Assembly (NCBI GenBank): GCA_964344655.1
Contig: CAYFOF010000002.1
Span: 62,001-126,000 of the forward strand
Source of the DNA: JABJPM01 sp964344655
Lineage (GTDB): Archaea; Nanobdellota; Nanobdellia; SCGC-AAA011-G17; PNOQ01
Length of the DNA: 64,000 nucleotides
Reading direction: 5' to 3'
Part shown: one piece after another, positions 36,042 to 44,301 of the stretch
Numbering within the stretch: position 1 is the stretch's first letter
Layout of the letters: every line of letters begins with the position of its first letter
Made by a program: the position numbers and the translations under genes
Notes under the pieces: model-generated
Seen by the model: the letters and a program-made list of their open reading frames with translations, nothing else
What the model was told of the DNA's origin: nothing
The model's database searches: none

Positions 36042-37076
36042 TTACGGTAACTCTCCATGAGGAACTGCCTTTATATCAACAAGATTAGAATACAATCCAG
36101 GAGATTGACCACCCAAAACAGTCAAAAAGAATTTAAAATAAACTGTAGTTCCACTAGGTAAATTCTCTCCTATTAAATTATCCAAATAATTTGTAGTTAA
36201 AGTATGTTTTACTCCAGAAGGAACAGTACTATCCACAAAACTATAGCTAAATTTCTCATTACTCAATAAAATACTATTTCCTCCAGAAATTAAATCTCCA
36301 TTCGCTTTAGCATAAATATCTACATTCGTTCCAGTAGCATCTATTTGAGCATTATAATCTGTTACTCCACCACCATTATTCCCTTCAGCACCTTTATCAG
36401 TAGCAGGCAATTGAGTAACATCCCAAGCAATCCCATTAGCCATAATATTAGATAATGAAACTGAAACTGAAACAGCATCTAATGTTGTAAAACTCCAAAT
36501 CTCACCAGAAAATTCTCCAAAACCATCTTTTGCAACAATTTGCCAAAAATAAGTAGTTCCTGGACTTAATGAACCCAAATCAAATGTTTTTTCAGTTTGA
36601 TCACTAGAAACTAAAGCTAAACTCTCTCCAAAATAAACATCATAAGTAAGTGTATCTTCATCCAAATCACTAGCATCCCAACTTAAAGTTACTCCACTAA
36701 TTGGTAAATCAATTTCTCCATTTAAAGGATTTAAATTAGTAACAACAGGAAGAATATTACATACTGGATTCGGAATACAATTAACCATACATTGTGATGG
36801 AGCAGGACTAAGTTTTGGACTAAGCTGAGGAGAATCATCTACTCCATCTCCTTCAGTTGTAGGAATATCTCTAACATCCGGAATCTCGCAAGTTCTTCCA
36901 TATGTCATTTCATGCACTCCACAAATTCCTTCACCACACCCAATTTCTTCCCATTCTGTACACTCTCCACAGAAAACATCTTCTGGTGCTAGCTGAGGAC
37001 CTTTTTGAGCTCCAAAGAAATATATTATTAAAAACAAAACTAAAAAAATAATAACACTATAATACGCTCTTTTCAT
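36042..37076 (-). CDS. Exported fibronectin type III-like surface protein, 344 aa
   Basis: Membrane helix at 4-22, a Cys-rich head (CGECTEWEEIGCGEG), a spacer, and then an fn3-like domain at about 110-200 with the hallmark DEDTLTYDVYFGE, LSPGTTYFWQIVAKDG and WSFTT. The C-terminal domain (about 210-344) resembles the neighbouring 209-aa protein. First gene of the surface run, with a TATA-rich region upstream. Likely part of a cell-surface assembly. Confidence 0.75.
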   Translation of the reverse strand: MKRAYYSVIIFLVLFLIIYFFGAQKGPQLAPEDVFCGECTEWEEIGCGEGICGVHEMTYGRTCEIPDVRDIPTTEGDGVDDSPQLSPKLSPAPSQCMVNCIPNPVCNILPVVTNLNPLNGEIDLPISGVTLSWDASDLDEDTLTYDVYFGESLALVSSDQTEKTFDLGSLSPGTTYFWQIVAKDGFGEFSGEIWSFTTLDAVSVSVSLSNIMANGIAWDVTQLPATDKGAEGNNGGGVTDYNAQIDATGTNVDIYAKANGDLISGGNSILLSNEKFSYSFVDSTVPSGVKHTLTTNYLDNLIGENLPSGTTVYFKFFLTVLGGQSPGLYSNLVDIKAVPHGELP

Positions 37077-37148
37077 AAATAAAAAAAAGAAAGTATACTA
37101 TATAATCTTATCGATAATTTTATATAATACTAATTTCAAAATTCATTT

Positions 37149-37859
37149 ATGTTAAAAGGAAAAGTTGCAATTGTTACCGGAGGAACAAGTGGAATCGGTG
37201 AAGGGATTGCAAATAAATTCAAAAAAGAAGGTGCAAAAGTGGTTGTTTCTGCAAGAAAAAAAGTTAAAACAAAACACCATTTCATAAAATGCGATGTTAC
37301 AAACCCTGAAGATGTAAAAAACTTAGTAAAAGAAACAATAAAAAAATACAAAAAAATTGACATTCTAGTAAACAATGCAGGAATTTATCCTTTCGTTGAA
37401 TTCAAAAACATGACTGAGCAACAATGGGATCAAGTTATTGATGTAAATCTAAAAAGTTTATATCGTGTAACTCATGAAGTTCTTCCACATATGATAAAAA
37501 GAAAATCTGGAAAAATAATTAGTACTGCTTCAATTGCTGGAACAACAGTAGGATACCCAAATTTAGTACATTATTGTGCATCCAAGGCTGGAGTAATGGG
37601 TTTCACAAGAGGCTTAGCATTAGAACTAGCAAAATTAAATATTCAAGTTAATGCAATAGCTCCTGGAATTATATACACCCCCGGAGTAAAAAAAGGTTTA
37701 GACGCAAAAACAATTAAAGCTCTAAAAAACACAGTTCCAGCAGGAAGAACCGGAAAACCCGAAGATATTGCAGCAACTGCAGCTTTCTTAGCATCAGATG
37801 AATCACAATACACAACCGGACAAACACTAGTAGTAGACGGTGGATTCACAAATCAATAA
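37149..37859 (+). CDS. Short-chain dehydrogenase/reductase (FabG-like)
   Basis: 236 residues. VTGGTSGIGEG (NAD(P)-binding glycine motif), ILVNNAG, active Ser in STASIAG, and YCASKAG (YxxxK). It ends DGGFTNQ as FabG proteins do. It reduces a carbonyl or oxidises an alcohol; archaea have no classical fatty-acid synthase, so the substrate is open. Its stop overlaps the end of the cut-off dph2 gene. Confidence 0.9.
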   Translation: MLKGKVAIVTGGTSGIGEGIANKFKKEGAKVVVSARKKVKTKHHFIKCDVTNPEDVKNLVKETIKKYKKIDILVNNAGIYPFVEFKNMTEQQWDQVIDVNLKSLYRVTHEVLPHMIKRKSGKIISTASIAGTTVGYPNLVHYCASKAGVMGFTRGLALELAKLNIQVNAIAPGIIYTPGVKKGLDAKTIKALKNTVPAGRTGKPEDIAATAAFLASDESQYTTGQTLVVDGGFTNQ

Positions 37860-38110
37860 AAAGGCCAAGCACTATGCCCAAATTGAACTAATAAATCAAA
37901 TTTTAATTCTTTCAATCCTAGCGGAGTATCACAAGCACCCCAACACGAGCCACACCAAATAACAAAATCACAATCAACCTTAGATTTTAATTCTCTAACT
38001 ATTTCAGTTGCTTTAGGTTTTAATCCATCAGGTAATTGTAAACAAACTAATTTAGCTTTTTCTTTCTTTATTTCTTTCACTAAATTATCAATTTCTAAAT
38101 CATATTCCAT
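37853..38110 (-). pseudogene. dph2: Truncated diphthamide synthase Dph2 (first domain only)
   Basis: 85 residues that match the N-terminal domain of archaeal Dph2: EIDNLVKEIKKEKAKLVCLQ, LPDGLKPKATEIVRELKSK, and WCGSCWGACDTPLGLKE, which has the first cluster cysteine, then LLVQFGHSAWPFY and a stop. The full enzyme is more than 300 residues and needs cysteines from all three domains. The stop lies inside the 3' end of the convergent SDR gene, so the distal two thirds are gone here. No remainder is seen on the far side of the SDR gene. Confidence 0.8.
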
Positions 38111-38163
38111 AATATATTTTCAAAAACTAATAGCTTTTTAAAGCTTACCAAACACAAAAATTT

Positions 38164-38496
38164 ATGGCATACAACCACCCCTGTGGAAAATTAGAAGACC
38201 AAACCACTTTAGAATATTCTACTTTAGAAAGTCCGATTCCATGCATTTACAATGATTTATGTAGTGTAGATGGAATTCCAAACAACTATGAATGTAAACA
38301 GGAAGGAGGATGTCCTTCTGATTGCGAAGAATTCTATCACATGATAAAAACCCAAATAAAAGGGATAGATAAAGGTGCAGATATTTTAGAAAGAATAGTT
38401 GAAAAAATGAGAAAAGACCGTGAAAAAGAGGGAGAAATAAAATTAGAAGATGAAGTTCAACCAGAAAGTGTACAAGATATGTCAACAGATTCCTAG
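38164..38496 (+). CDS. Small Cys-containing protein, 110 aa
   Basis: Seven cysteines in the first half (HPCGKLED, IPCIYNDLC, YECKQEGGCPSDCEEF), then a charged helical tail. Cytoplasmic metal binding is plausible. Its 3' end overlaps ogt by 47 bp in another frame. Function unknown. Confidence 0.6.
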   Translation: MAYNHPCGKLEDQTTLEYSTLESPIPCIYNDLCSVDGIPNNYECKQEGGCPSDCEEFYHMIKTQIKGIDKGADILERIVEKMRKDREKEGEIKLEDEVQPESVQDMSTDS

Positions 38497-38746
38497 AGGA
38501 AAAGTTTCAACCTACAAAGAAATTGCCAAAAAATTAAATTCTAAAGCTTATAGAGCAGTCGGAAATGCAATGAATAAAAATCCTTACGCTCCAAAAGTTC
38601 CATGCCATAGAGTAATTAATTCAAATGGAAACGTCGGTGGATTTGCTTCAGGCACAAAAAACAAAATAAAAATGTTAGAAAAAGAGGGTGTAATAATAAA
38701 AAATAATAAAGTAGATTTAAAAAAATACCTACATCAATTCAAATAA
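38450..38746 (+). CDS. ogt: Methylated-DNA--protein-cysteine methyltransferase, catalytic domain
   Basis: 98 residues, the C-terminal domain alone. IPRGKVSTYKEIAKKL, RAVGNAMNKNP, then VPCHRVI with the acceptor cysteine and GGFASG. It repairs O6-alkylguanine in one turnover. Lack of the N-terminal domain puts it near ATL-like or short MGMT proteins, but the intact PCHR cysteine argues for activity. Confidence 0.9.
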   Translation: MKFNQKVYKICQQIPRGKVSTYKEIAKKLNSKAYRAVGNAMNKNPYAPKVPCHRVINSNGNVGGFASGTKNKIKMLEKEGVIIKNNKVDLKKYLHQFK

Positions 38747-40327
38747 ATCACTTAAATTCAACTCAAATCCAACAACAGGATTCTCTAAACTAAAATTCTT
38801 AAGGACAGAAGGATGTATTTCACCAATATATCCAATGTCTTTTCCTTTCACGGAAACTCTACCAACTCTTCCCGAAATAAAAGAATCATGACTTACAGAT
38901 CTAACTTTTCCAACAATTCCTAAAGAACTAAATAAAGCATCCATAATTTGTCTAGCTTCTGTATATGAAGCACTAGTATTAGTCAACAATAAACCAACTC
39001 TAACTTTCTCCTGAGGCAAAAAAACATTTCCAGCTTCAAATATTTTTTGAGGAACCTCATACTGTCTATTTGAACGTAAAACATCTAATAAAGAAGGAAT
39101 CATCCAAGAACGCATAACATTATATTCTTCATTCAAAGCATTTTCAATCTCAACCAACTTCAAAGAAACACCCATATTTTTTGTTTGATCATCTTTCTTA
39201 GCTAAATTATAAGTATTAGTCTCTAAATATCCAAAACCGGTCAAAATATTACAAACTTTACTTCTAAACTTTTCAAATTCATTCTCTTCAGCAACCCCAC
39301 CAAAATCACTAATTGTTGCATCAAAGTTTTCATAACCATAAGCAATAGCAATGTCTTCAATTAAATCAATCTGTGAAATTACATCAGTCCTATAACAAGG
39401 TATTTTAACAACATCTTTTTCAACACCATAACCCATTTTTTCTAAATAAGGTTTCACACTCTTCAAAGATAATCCCAAAACTTTATTCACATAATTAATA
39501 TCAATTTTAACTTTTCTAGGTTCTAAATCTGGATAAGATTTACCTGAAACATCAACCGAATAAATGTCTGCACCTCTTTCAGAAAACCCAGTAGCCAAAA
39601 TATTCAACGCTTGCTCACAAGCTTTCAAATCCAAACCAGTAACATCAATAAACAAATTCTTACTTTTCACATTAACTTTTGTATCCTCAGAATTTATTAT
39701 CGGAGGCATACTCAAAACTTTTCCATTTCTATCTTTCCACATTGGAACTTGTTTACAGTCTTCAAGTAAATGTGCATAATCAACACCCTTTGGATGTTTC
39801 TCTAAAATTTCATTCACACTCATCTCTTTCCTCATTTCTAAAGGAATAAATTTAAAATTTCTAGATTCAACTCCATAAGTTAAAGGAAATTCAATTTTAT
39901 CCAAATCGTAAACTCCAATAGATAACTTTCTTCTATCTCTTCCAAATGTTTTATGTAATTTTTCTTGAACTTGCATTAAATATTGTATTATTAATTCATT
40001 AAGTTTAACATTTTTAACAACAGCACAAACAACGTGTGGACGAACTTTGTTAACTTTTTTATCAACTTTAACCTTAAATGAACCTTTATGAACATTATAT
40101 TTCTCTAATCCTGTTTTTACTCCCATAAAAGAAGATAAAGCTTTAGCAAAACCGGCAGCAGTTAACATATCTGGTCTATCCGGGAAAACCTCTACAACAA
40201 TTTCTTTATCATCCATACTCTCTAAATCAGTTCCCAACATTGAAATTCTATCTTTCAACTCAGCATCAGAAACTTTCTTTCCAAGCATGTTCAATATATC
40301 CTTTTTATCTAATGTAATTGTTGGCAT
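38729..40327 (-). CDS. pheT: Phenylalanyl-tRNA synthetase beta subunit
   Basis: 532 residues, the archaeal/eukaryotic short form. B3/B4 editing region, B5 domain and the catalytic-like module (GRVGRVSVKGKDIGYIGE, HPSVLKNF) are all in order. It lies 1 bp after pheS. The stop overlaps ogt by 18 bp. Confidence 0.95.
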   Translation of the reverse strand: MPTITLDKKDILNMLGKKVSDAELKDRISMLGTDLESMDDKEIVVEVFPDRPDMLTAAGFAKALSSFMGVKTGLEKYNVHKGSFKVKVDKKVNKVRPHVVCAVVKNVKLNELIIQYLMQVQEKLHKTFGRDRRKLSIGVYDLDKIEFPLTYGVESRNFKFIPLEMRKEMSVNEILEKHPKGVDYAHLLEDCKQVPMWKDRNGKVLSMPPIINSEDTKVNVKSKNLFIDVTGLDLKACEQALNILATGFSERGADIYSVDVSGKSYPDLEPRKVKIDINYVNKVLGLSLKSVKPYLEKMGYGVEKDVVKIPCYRTDVISQIDLIEDIAIAYGYENFDATISDFGGVAEENEFEKFRSKVCNILTGFGYLETNTYNLAKKDDQTKNMGVSLKLVEIENALNEEYNVMRSWMIPSLLDVLRSNRQYEVPQKIFEAGNVFLPQEKVRVGLLLTNTSASYTEARQIMDALFSSLGIVGKVRSVSHDSFISGRVGRVSVKGKDIGYIGEIHPSVLKNFSLENPVVGFELNLSDLFELM

Positions 40328-40328
40328 T

Positions 40329-41864
40329 TTACACCCAAGATTTCATCTCCCTTAATTGTTTTAGATCATTTTTATAAAAATCTCTTAAATCTTTAATCCC
40401 ATAATAGGGCAAAATAACTCTCCCCAAACCAAATCCCCACGCCAAAACAGGAATATCTTTTCCTAACAAAGGTTTAACAACTTCTGGTCTAAATATTCCA
40501 GCACCACCAAGTTCAACCCATGTATTTTTTTCCTTAACATGAACATCAATCTCAACAGATGGTTCTGTATATGGAAAATACGCTGGCCTAAATCTAACAT
40601 CATCATAACCCATTTTTAAGAAAAACTCTTTCAAATACCCCAGTAAATGTTGGAAATTTGCATTTGGGTCAATAACAATCCCTTCACTTTGATTAAACTC
40701 AAATAAATGACTCCAATCTAAAGCTTCATTTCTATAATTCCTTCCAATACTAAAATATTTTACTGGCAAATCTTTTTCTTTCAAATCCGCAATAGTTCTT
40801 GCAGACAAAACAGTAGTGTGTGTTCTTAAAACTGACTTCATTGCCATTTCCGGATTCCATTTATATTGCCACCCTTCTTCGTGTTGCTTTTTTACGGCAT
40901 CAACTATTTTTTTACTTGGAAGTTTAGATTTTCCTTTCAAGAAAAAAGTATCTTGCATTTCTCTTGCAGGATGATCTTGTGGAACAAACAAAGAATCAAA
41001 ATTCCAAAAACCACTATTAATTATAGGACCATTCATTTCTTTAAATCCCATACTCAACCAAATTTTCTTTGCATAATCCTTAGCTTCATTAACAAAATGT
41101 CTTTTTCCTGGATAAATTTTAGGAACATTAATCTCAACATCATATTTTCTAAATTTCTTTTTTTCCCAAGACCCATCTCTAATCATTGCCGGCGTAAGAC
41201 TCTCAATAAAACTCCCAGTAATTTTTGATTTACTTAACTTCTTTCCTAAAGCAGTAATTTCAATTAATTTATCTTTTTGAATAGAAATTTCAACTAAATC
41301 TTTTCTCTTCAACAAATCTTTCAATAAATCTTTCTCAATTTTGTTTAAATTTTCTTTATCCTTAGGTAAACTTTCCAAAAATTTCTCTTCAGGAGATTTA
41401 GATTTCAAAATTTTCTTTCCTTCTGAAGTAATTTCTATCTCTTTTCCAAAAATTATGGCTTTTTTTCTTTTTAATAATCCTAATGAAATATTTACTTCTT
41501 GTCTAGACAATCCAGTTTTTTCAGAAATCTCATTCAAAGTCAATCCTTTTTCATTAATTGCTTTCAAAAATTGTTTTTCAGGCAATCCTTTTTTCAAATA
41601 ATTCTTTCCATTTTCACCAACATTAACTAATTCAGAATTATCTCTTTTTACTTTAACAACCCCTTTATTCTCAAACCATTGTAATGCTCTAGAAATTTCT
41701 ACCTCTTGCAATTTAGATTTCTCTTGAATTTCCTTTAAACTTTTACATTTAGAAATATAAGGTAAAACTTTCCTTTCTAAAGGATGTAATCCCTCAACTA
41801 GATCTTTAACACTCATATCAATTTTAGAAACAATATTATTTAAAAAACTAATGGTTTCACACAT
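40329..41864 (-). CDS. pheS: Phenylalanyl-tRNA synthetase alpha subunit
   Basis: 511 residues. Three winged-helix repeats at the N-terminus (about 1-200), as in archaeal and eukaryotic PheS, then the class II catalytic core: motif 2 near YFSIGRNYRNEALDWSHL and motif 3 AWGFGLGRVILP. It charges tRNA-Phe together with PheT. The start overlaps the small gene upstream by 8 bp. Confidence 0.95.
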   Translation of the reverse strand: MCETISFLNNIVSKIDMSVKDLVEGLHPLERKVLPYISKCKSLKEIQEKSKLQEVEISRALQWFENKGVVKVKRDNSELVNVGENGKNYLKKGLPEKQFLKAINEKGLTLNEISEKTGLSRQEVNISLGLLKRKKAIIFGKEIEITSEGKKILKSKSPEEKFLESLPKDKENLNKIEKDLLKDLLKRKDLVEISIQKDKLIEITALGKKLSKSKITGSFIESLTPAMIRDGSWEKKKFRKYDVEINVPKIYPGKRHFVNEAKDYAKKIWLSMGFKEMNGPIINSGFWNFDSLFVPQDHPAREMQDTFFLKGKSKLPSKKIVDAVKKQHEEGWQYKWNPEMAMKSVLRTHTTVLSARTIADLKEKDLPVKYFSIGRNYRNEALDWSHLFEFNQSEGIVIDPNANFQHLLGYLKEFFLKMGYDDVRFRPAYFPYTEPSVEIDVHVKEKNTWVELGGAGIFRPEVVKPLLGKDIPVLAWGFGLGRVILPYYGIKDLRDFYKNDLKQLREMKSWV

Positions 41865-42033
41865 ACTTAAAAATTTCAGAAAAGTACTCTAATGTTTCTC
41901 TATCTTCTTCTGAAGAAGAATATTCCTTTGCGGCCAAAGGAGCATTTAGCCATGTTTTTGAAGCCTCACCAACATTATCTTCTTCATCTGTCCATTCACT
42001 AGTATCTGCACAAATTAATTCAGACAAATTCAT
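41857..42033 (-). CDS. Small acidic protein in the pheST operon, 58 aa
   Basis: Reads MNLSELICADTSEWTDEEDN and ends EYFSEIFKYV. It overlaps pheS by 8 bp and the upstream gene by 4 bp (ATGA), so it is translated within the operon. Function unknown; it is very acidic. Confidence 0.65.
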   Translation of the reverse strand: MNLSELICADTSEWTDEEDNVGEASKTWLNAPLAAKEYSSSEEDRETLEYFSEIFKYV

Positions 42034-42539
42034 TTTTCCCTCATAACCCTGTGGGCCTTTCTATCACAATATCTTCTAAAATTTTCTATATCTTTATCCA
42101 TCATATTGAAAATAATTCCTGCAACATCATCTTGTGCTATATTATCCATACTTTCATAATTAGCTTTGAAATTATACAACATACCAATTGTTTCATCAGA
42201 AAAAAGTCCATAATTAATCTTTGGAAAATCATTTCTTGCTAATGCATCTTTAGACTTAACCATTTTTCCGTATGTAGTAGCATTCTCTAACAAAAATTCA
42301 ATATATGGAGTAGTTTTAACATCTTCTTTTAGTTCAACAGAAACGGAATCTACAGATTCAACTAAACTTTCAATTTCAGAATTATAATAACCATGATAAT
42401 CAGAAGGAATTTCTCTATCTTCTTGAGAAAATAATCTTTTTAACCTACACAATTCTTCAATAGTAAGTTCCTCACTAGACTCTTCTGAAACAGCATCAAA
42501 ATCTGGCCCGCCATCCCATCTTTTAGGTTCGCTTGCCAT
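42030..42539 (-). CDS. Hypothetical protein in the pheST operon, 169 aa
   Basis: Soluble, acidic N-terminal half and basic C-terminus (DRKAHRVMREK). No recognised domain. It is between the 279-aa gene and the small acidic gene with overlaps or a 6-bp gap, so it belongs to the same transcript. Confidence 0.6.
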   Translation of the reverse strand: MASEPKRWDGGPDFDAVSEESSEELTIEELCRLKRLFSQEDREIPSDYHGYYNSEIESLVESVDSVSVELKEDVKTTPYIEFLLENATTYGKMVKSKDALARNDFPKINYGLFSDETIGMLYNFKANYESMDNIAQDDVAGIIFNMMDKDIENFRRYCDRKAHRVMREK

Positions 42540-42545
42540 TTATAA

Positions 42546-43385
42546 TTACTCTCCTTTAACTTCAGTTATTTTTCGAAGGTATTTTACTCCCTCATCAGAT
42601 CCCGTCAATTCATTTATTCTAGTTAAATATTCTGTAGATAAACCTGCTAATTCTGAATCTACTGGTAATTCTTCCAAAATTTTTGCGTCAAGACACTTCG
42701 TGTCTTGCCAAATGGGCACCCGCCCATTCGAGCCAGCAATAGACAAATAATCGCTCCCAGCATTCAATCCGCCATTCCCATTACGATAAACCCTACGCAA
42801 TCCATCTTGACCATTTGGTGTCCAAAGTTTAACTCCTTTCTTAGTACTTACTAAGCTTCCTGAAGTTTCATCATATTCAACTTTTCCATTTTTTTGTAAG
42901 AATGTAGCTTCTGTTGCTTGTACGTATTCTGAATCTTCAAATTGGAATATGTCTCCATTTCTAGAAACATTTAATCCAGTTACTATTAATGGTATTTCTG
43001 TTGATATTTTTCCTAGAATTCCTAAAACTCTTTGTCTATGATCTTCATTAACTCCATCATTCGGATATAATGCTACTCCACAAGAATCAAAGTAGTGTGA
43101 GCTTCCTTGAGGCAGTGCATCCCAATCTCTAATTAGCTCTGCTGGGGTGTGAACATTTATTCCTCTTTCTTTTAAGAAATTATAAGCGAAGCATACTAAA
43201 GGTACATTTGAATTTGTATTTTTTAATCCTGTTACTTCTTGATATTTAGCTAAAAGTTCTCTATTTAATTCTTGATTTAAGTCTCCATTTAAGTGACCAA
43301 CAACCATATTTCCTTGTTTATTTCCTTCAATTGTATTTTCCGGAGTTTTTCCCAAATACATATTAGGACCTAATCCTTGAATCAT
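42546..43385 (-). CDS. Hypothetical protein carrying an internal palindromic insert, 279 aa
   Basis: I recognise no function; the block GLRRVYRNGNGGLNAGSDYL with SIAGSNGRVPI resembles a segment I have met in proteins of small-genome archaea. I start it at 43385 (MIQGLGPNMYLG), 5 bp after the stop of the regulator gene and preceded by a GGGGG run. Two back-to-back hairpins (42689-42728) lie inside the reading frame and encode VPIWQDTKCL. Confidence 0.6.
   Translation of the reverse strand: MIQGLGPNMYLGKTPENTIEGNKQGNMVVGHLNGDLNQELNRELLAKYQEVTGLKNTNSNVPLVCFAYNFLKERGINVHTPAELIRDWDALPQGSSHYFDSCGVALYPNDGVNEDHRQRVLGILGKISTEIPLIVTGLNVSRNGDIFQFEDSEYVQATEATFLQKNGKVEYDETSGSLVSTKKGVKLWTPNGQDGLRRVYRNGNGGLNAGSDYLSIAGSNGRVPIWQDTKCLDAKILEELPVDSELAGLSTEYLTRINELTGSDEGVKYLRKITEVKGE
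42689..42728. repeat. Two adjacent perfect hairpins inside a coding region
   Basis: CAAGACAC-TTC-GTGTCTTG (42689-42707) and AATGGGC-ACCC-GCCCATT (42711-42728) lie 3 bp apart. The stretch is richer in G+C than its surroundings and keeps the frame open. It looks like a small palindromic element that was inserted in a gene. Confidence 0.6.
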
Positions 43386-43389
43386 TTTA

Positions 43390-44181
43390 TTATTTCCCCC
43401 ATGCTTGTTCAAATAATGAATTCAATGTACCAGCAAAAAATGGACTATTAATCCATACACCAATATCATTTTTATCAGTAATTTTTTCATCATCTGTTAA
43501 CATGAACATCAAATTACTACCATCAACCAAAATAAATCTTGAATCAATTCCTTCAATGTTTTTAATTGTAGCAATTCCTTTTAATTCATTAACAATAGTT
43601 TTTGAATCATCACTTAAAGGTGCAGCAATTTTAATTTTTACACCATTCTTAGATAAATTCTTAAACATAAATTTCAAACTATCAACTTTTCTAATCAATC
43701 CTTTTTCTGTAGTTGAAATAATCACAGATTCTTTAGCATCTTTCAGAACAGTTTCCATATGATCATATAAATTTCTTCTACCTTTTATTGAACCAGAAAC
43801 AGTTGTTGGATCAACATGTTCTACTCCATTTTTGAACAATAAATCCAATTCACCAAAGAATTCTGTATCTTTTAATTGTGAAATAGTCTTTACTTTTGTT
43901 TCTGCGTTAGTTAATACAGACTTCTTAACTCTTGAAATAACTTCTTTAGGTTCAACCGCTAAATATTTTATAGGTTTACCTAATTTCATTAATATAAATC
44001 CTCTCTTCTCAAGAGATTCTAAAACGTCATAACTTCTTGATCTTGGAACTCCGCTAATATCTGCCAATTCACCAGCAGTAGCTATGCCTTTTGATAACAA
44101 AGCCATCCAGATCTTTGCTTCATACTCATTAAGATCGAAAGACGATCTCAACCTTTTTAAAAATGTTTCATTCATAATCAT
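43390..44181 (-). CDS. TrmB-like transcriptional regulator
   Basis: 263 residues. N-terminal winged helix (FDLNEYEAKIWMALLSKG, ATAGELADISGVPRSRSYDV, LEKRGFI) typical of the TrmB family, then a linker and a C-terminal effector-like domain. It heads a minus-strand operon that ends in pheS-pheT. Members bind sugars or other small molecules; the ligand here is unknown. A TTTATAAACC-type promoter lies about 35 bp upstream. Confidence 0.88.
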   Translation of the reverse strand: MIMNETFLKRLRSSFDLNEYEAKIWMALLSKGIATAGELADISGVPRSRSYDVLESLEKRGFILMKLGKPIKYLAVEPKEVISRVKKSVLTNAETKVKTISQLKDTEFFGELDLLFKNGVEHVDPTTVSGSIKGRRNLYDHMETVLKDAKESVIISTTEKGLIRKVDSLKFMFKNLSKNGVKIKIAAPLSDDSKTIVNELKGIATIKNIEGIDSRFILVDGSNLMFMLTDDEKITDKNDIGVWINSPFFAGTLNSLFEQAWGK

Positions 44182-44301
44182 ATTTAATCACATATTTAGA
44201 ACAAATCATCCATTTATAAACCTTTCTATATATTGCCATTCAAAGGTAGTAAAAAAATCACAATCAAAAACACTTAAAAAATACGTTACACTCACCCAGT
44301 T

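Noticed and set aside
37149..37859. SDR gene as evidence for fatty-acid synthesis
   Set aside because: FabG-like SDRs have many substrates and no other fatty-acid gene is in the window.
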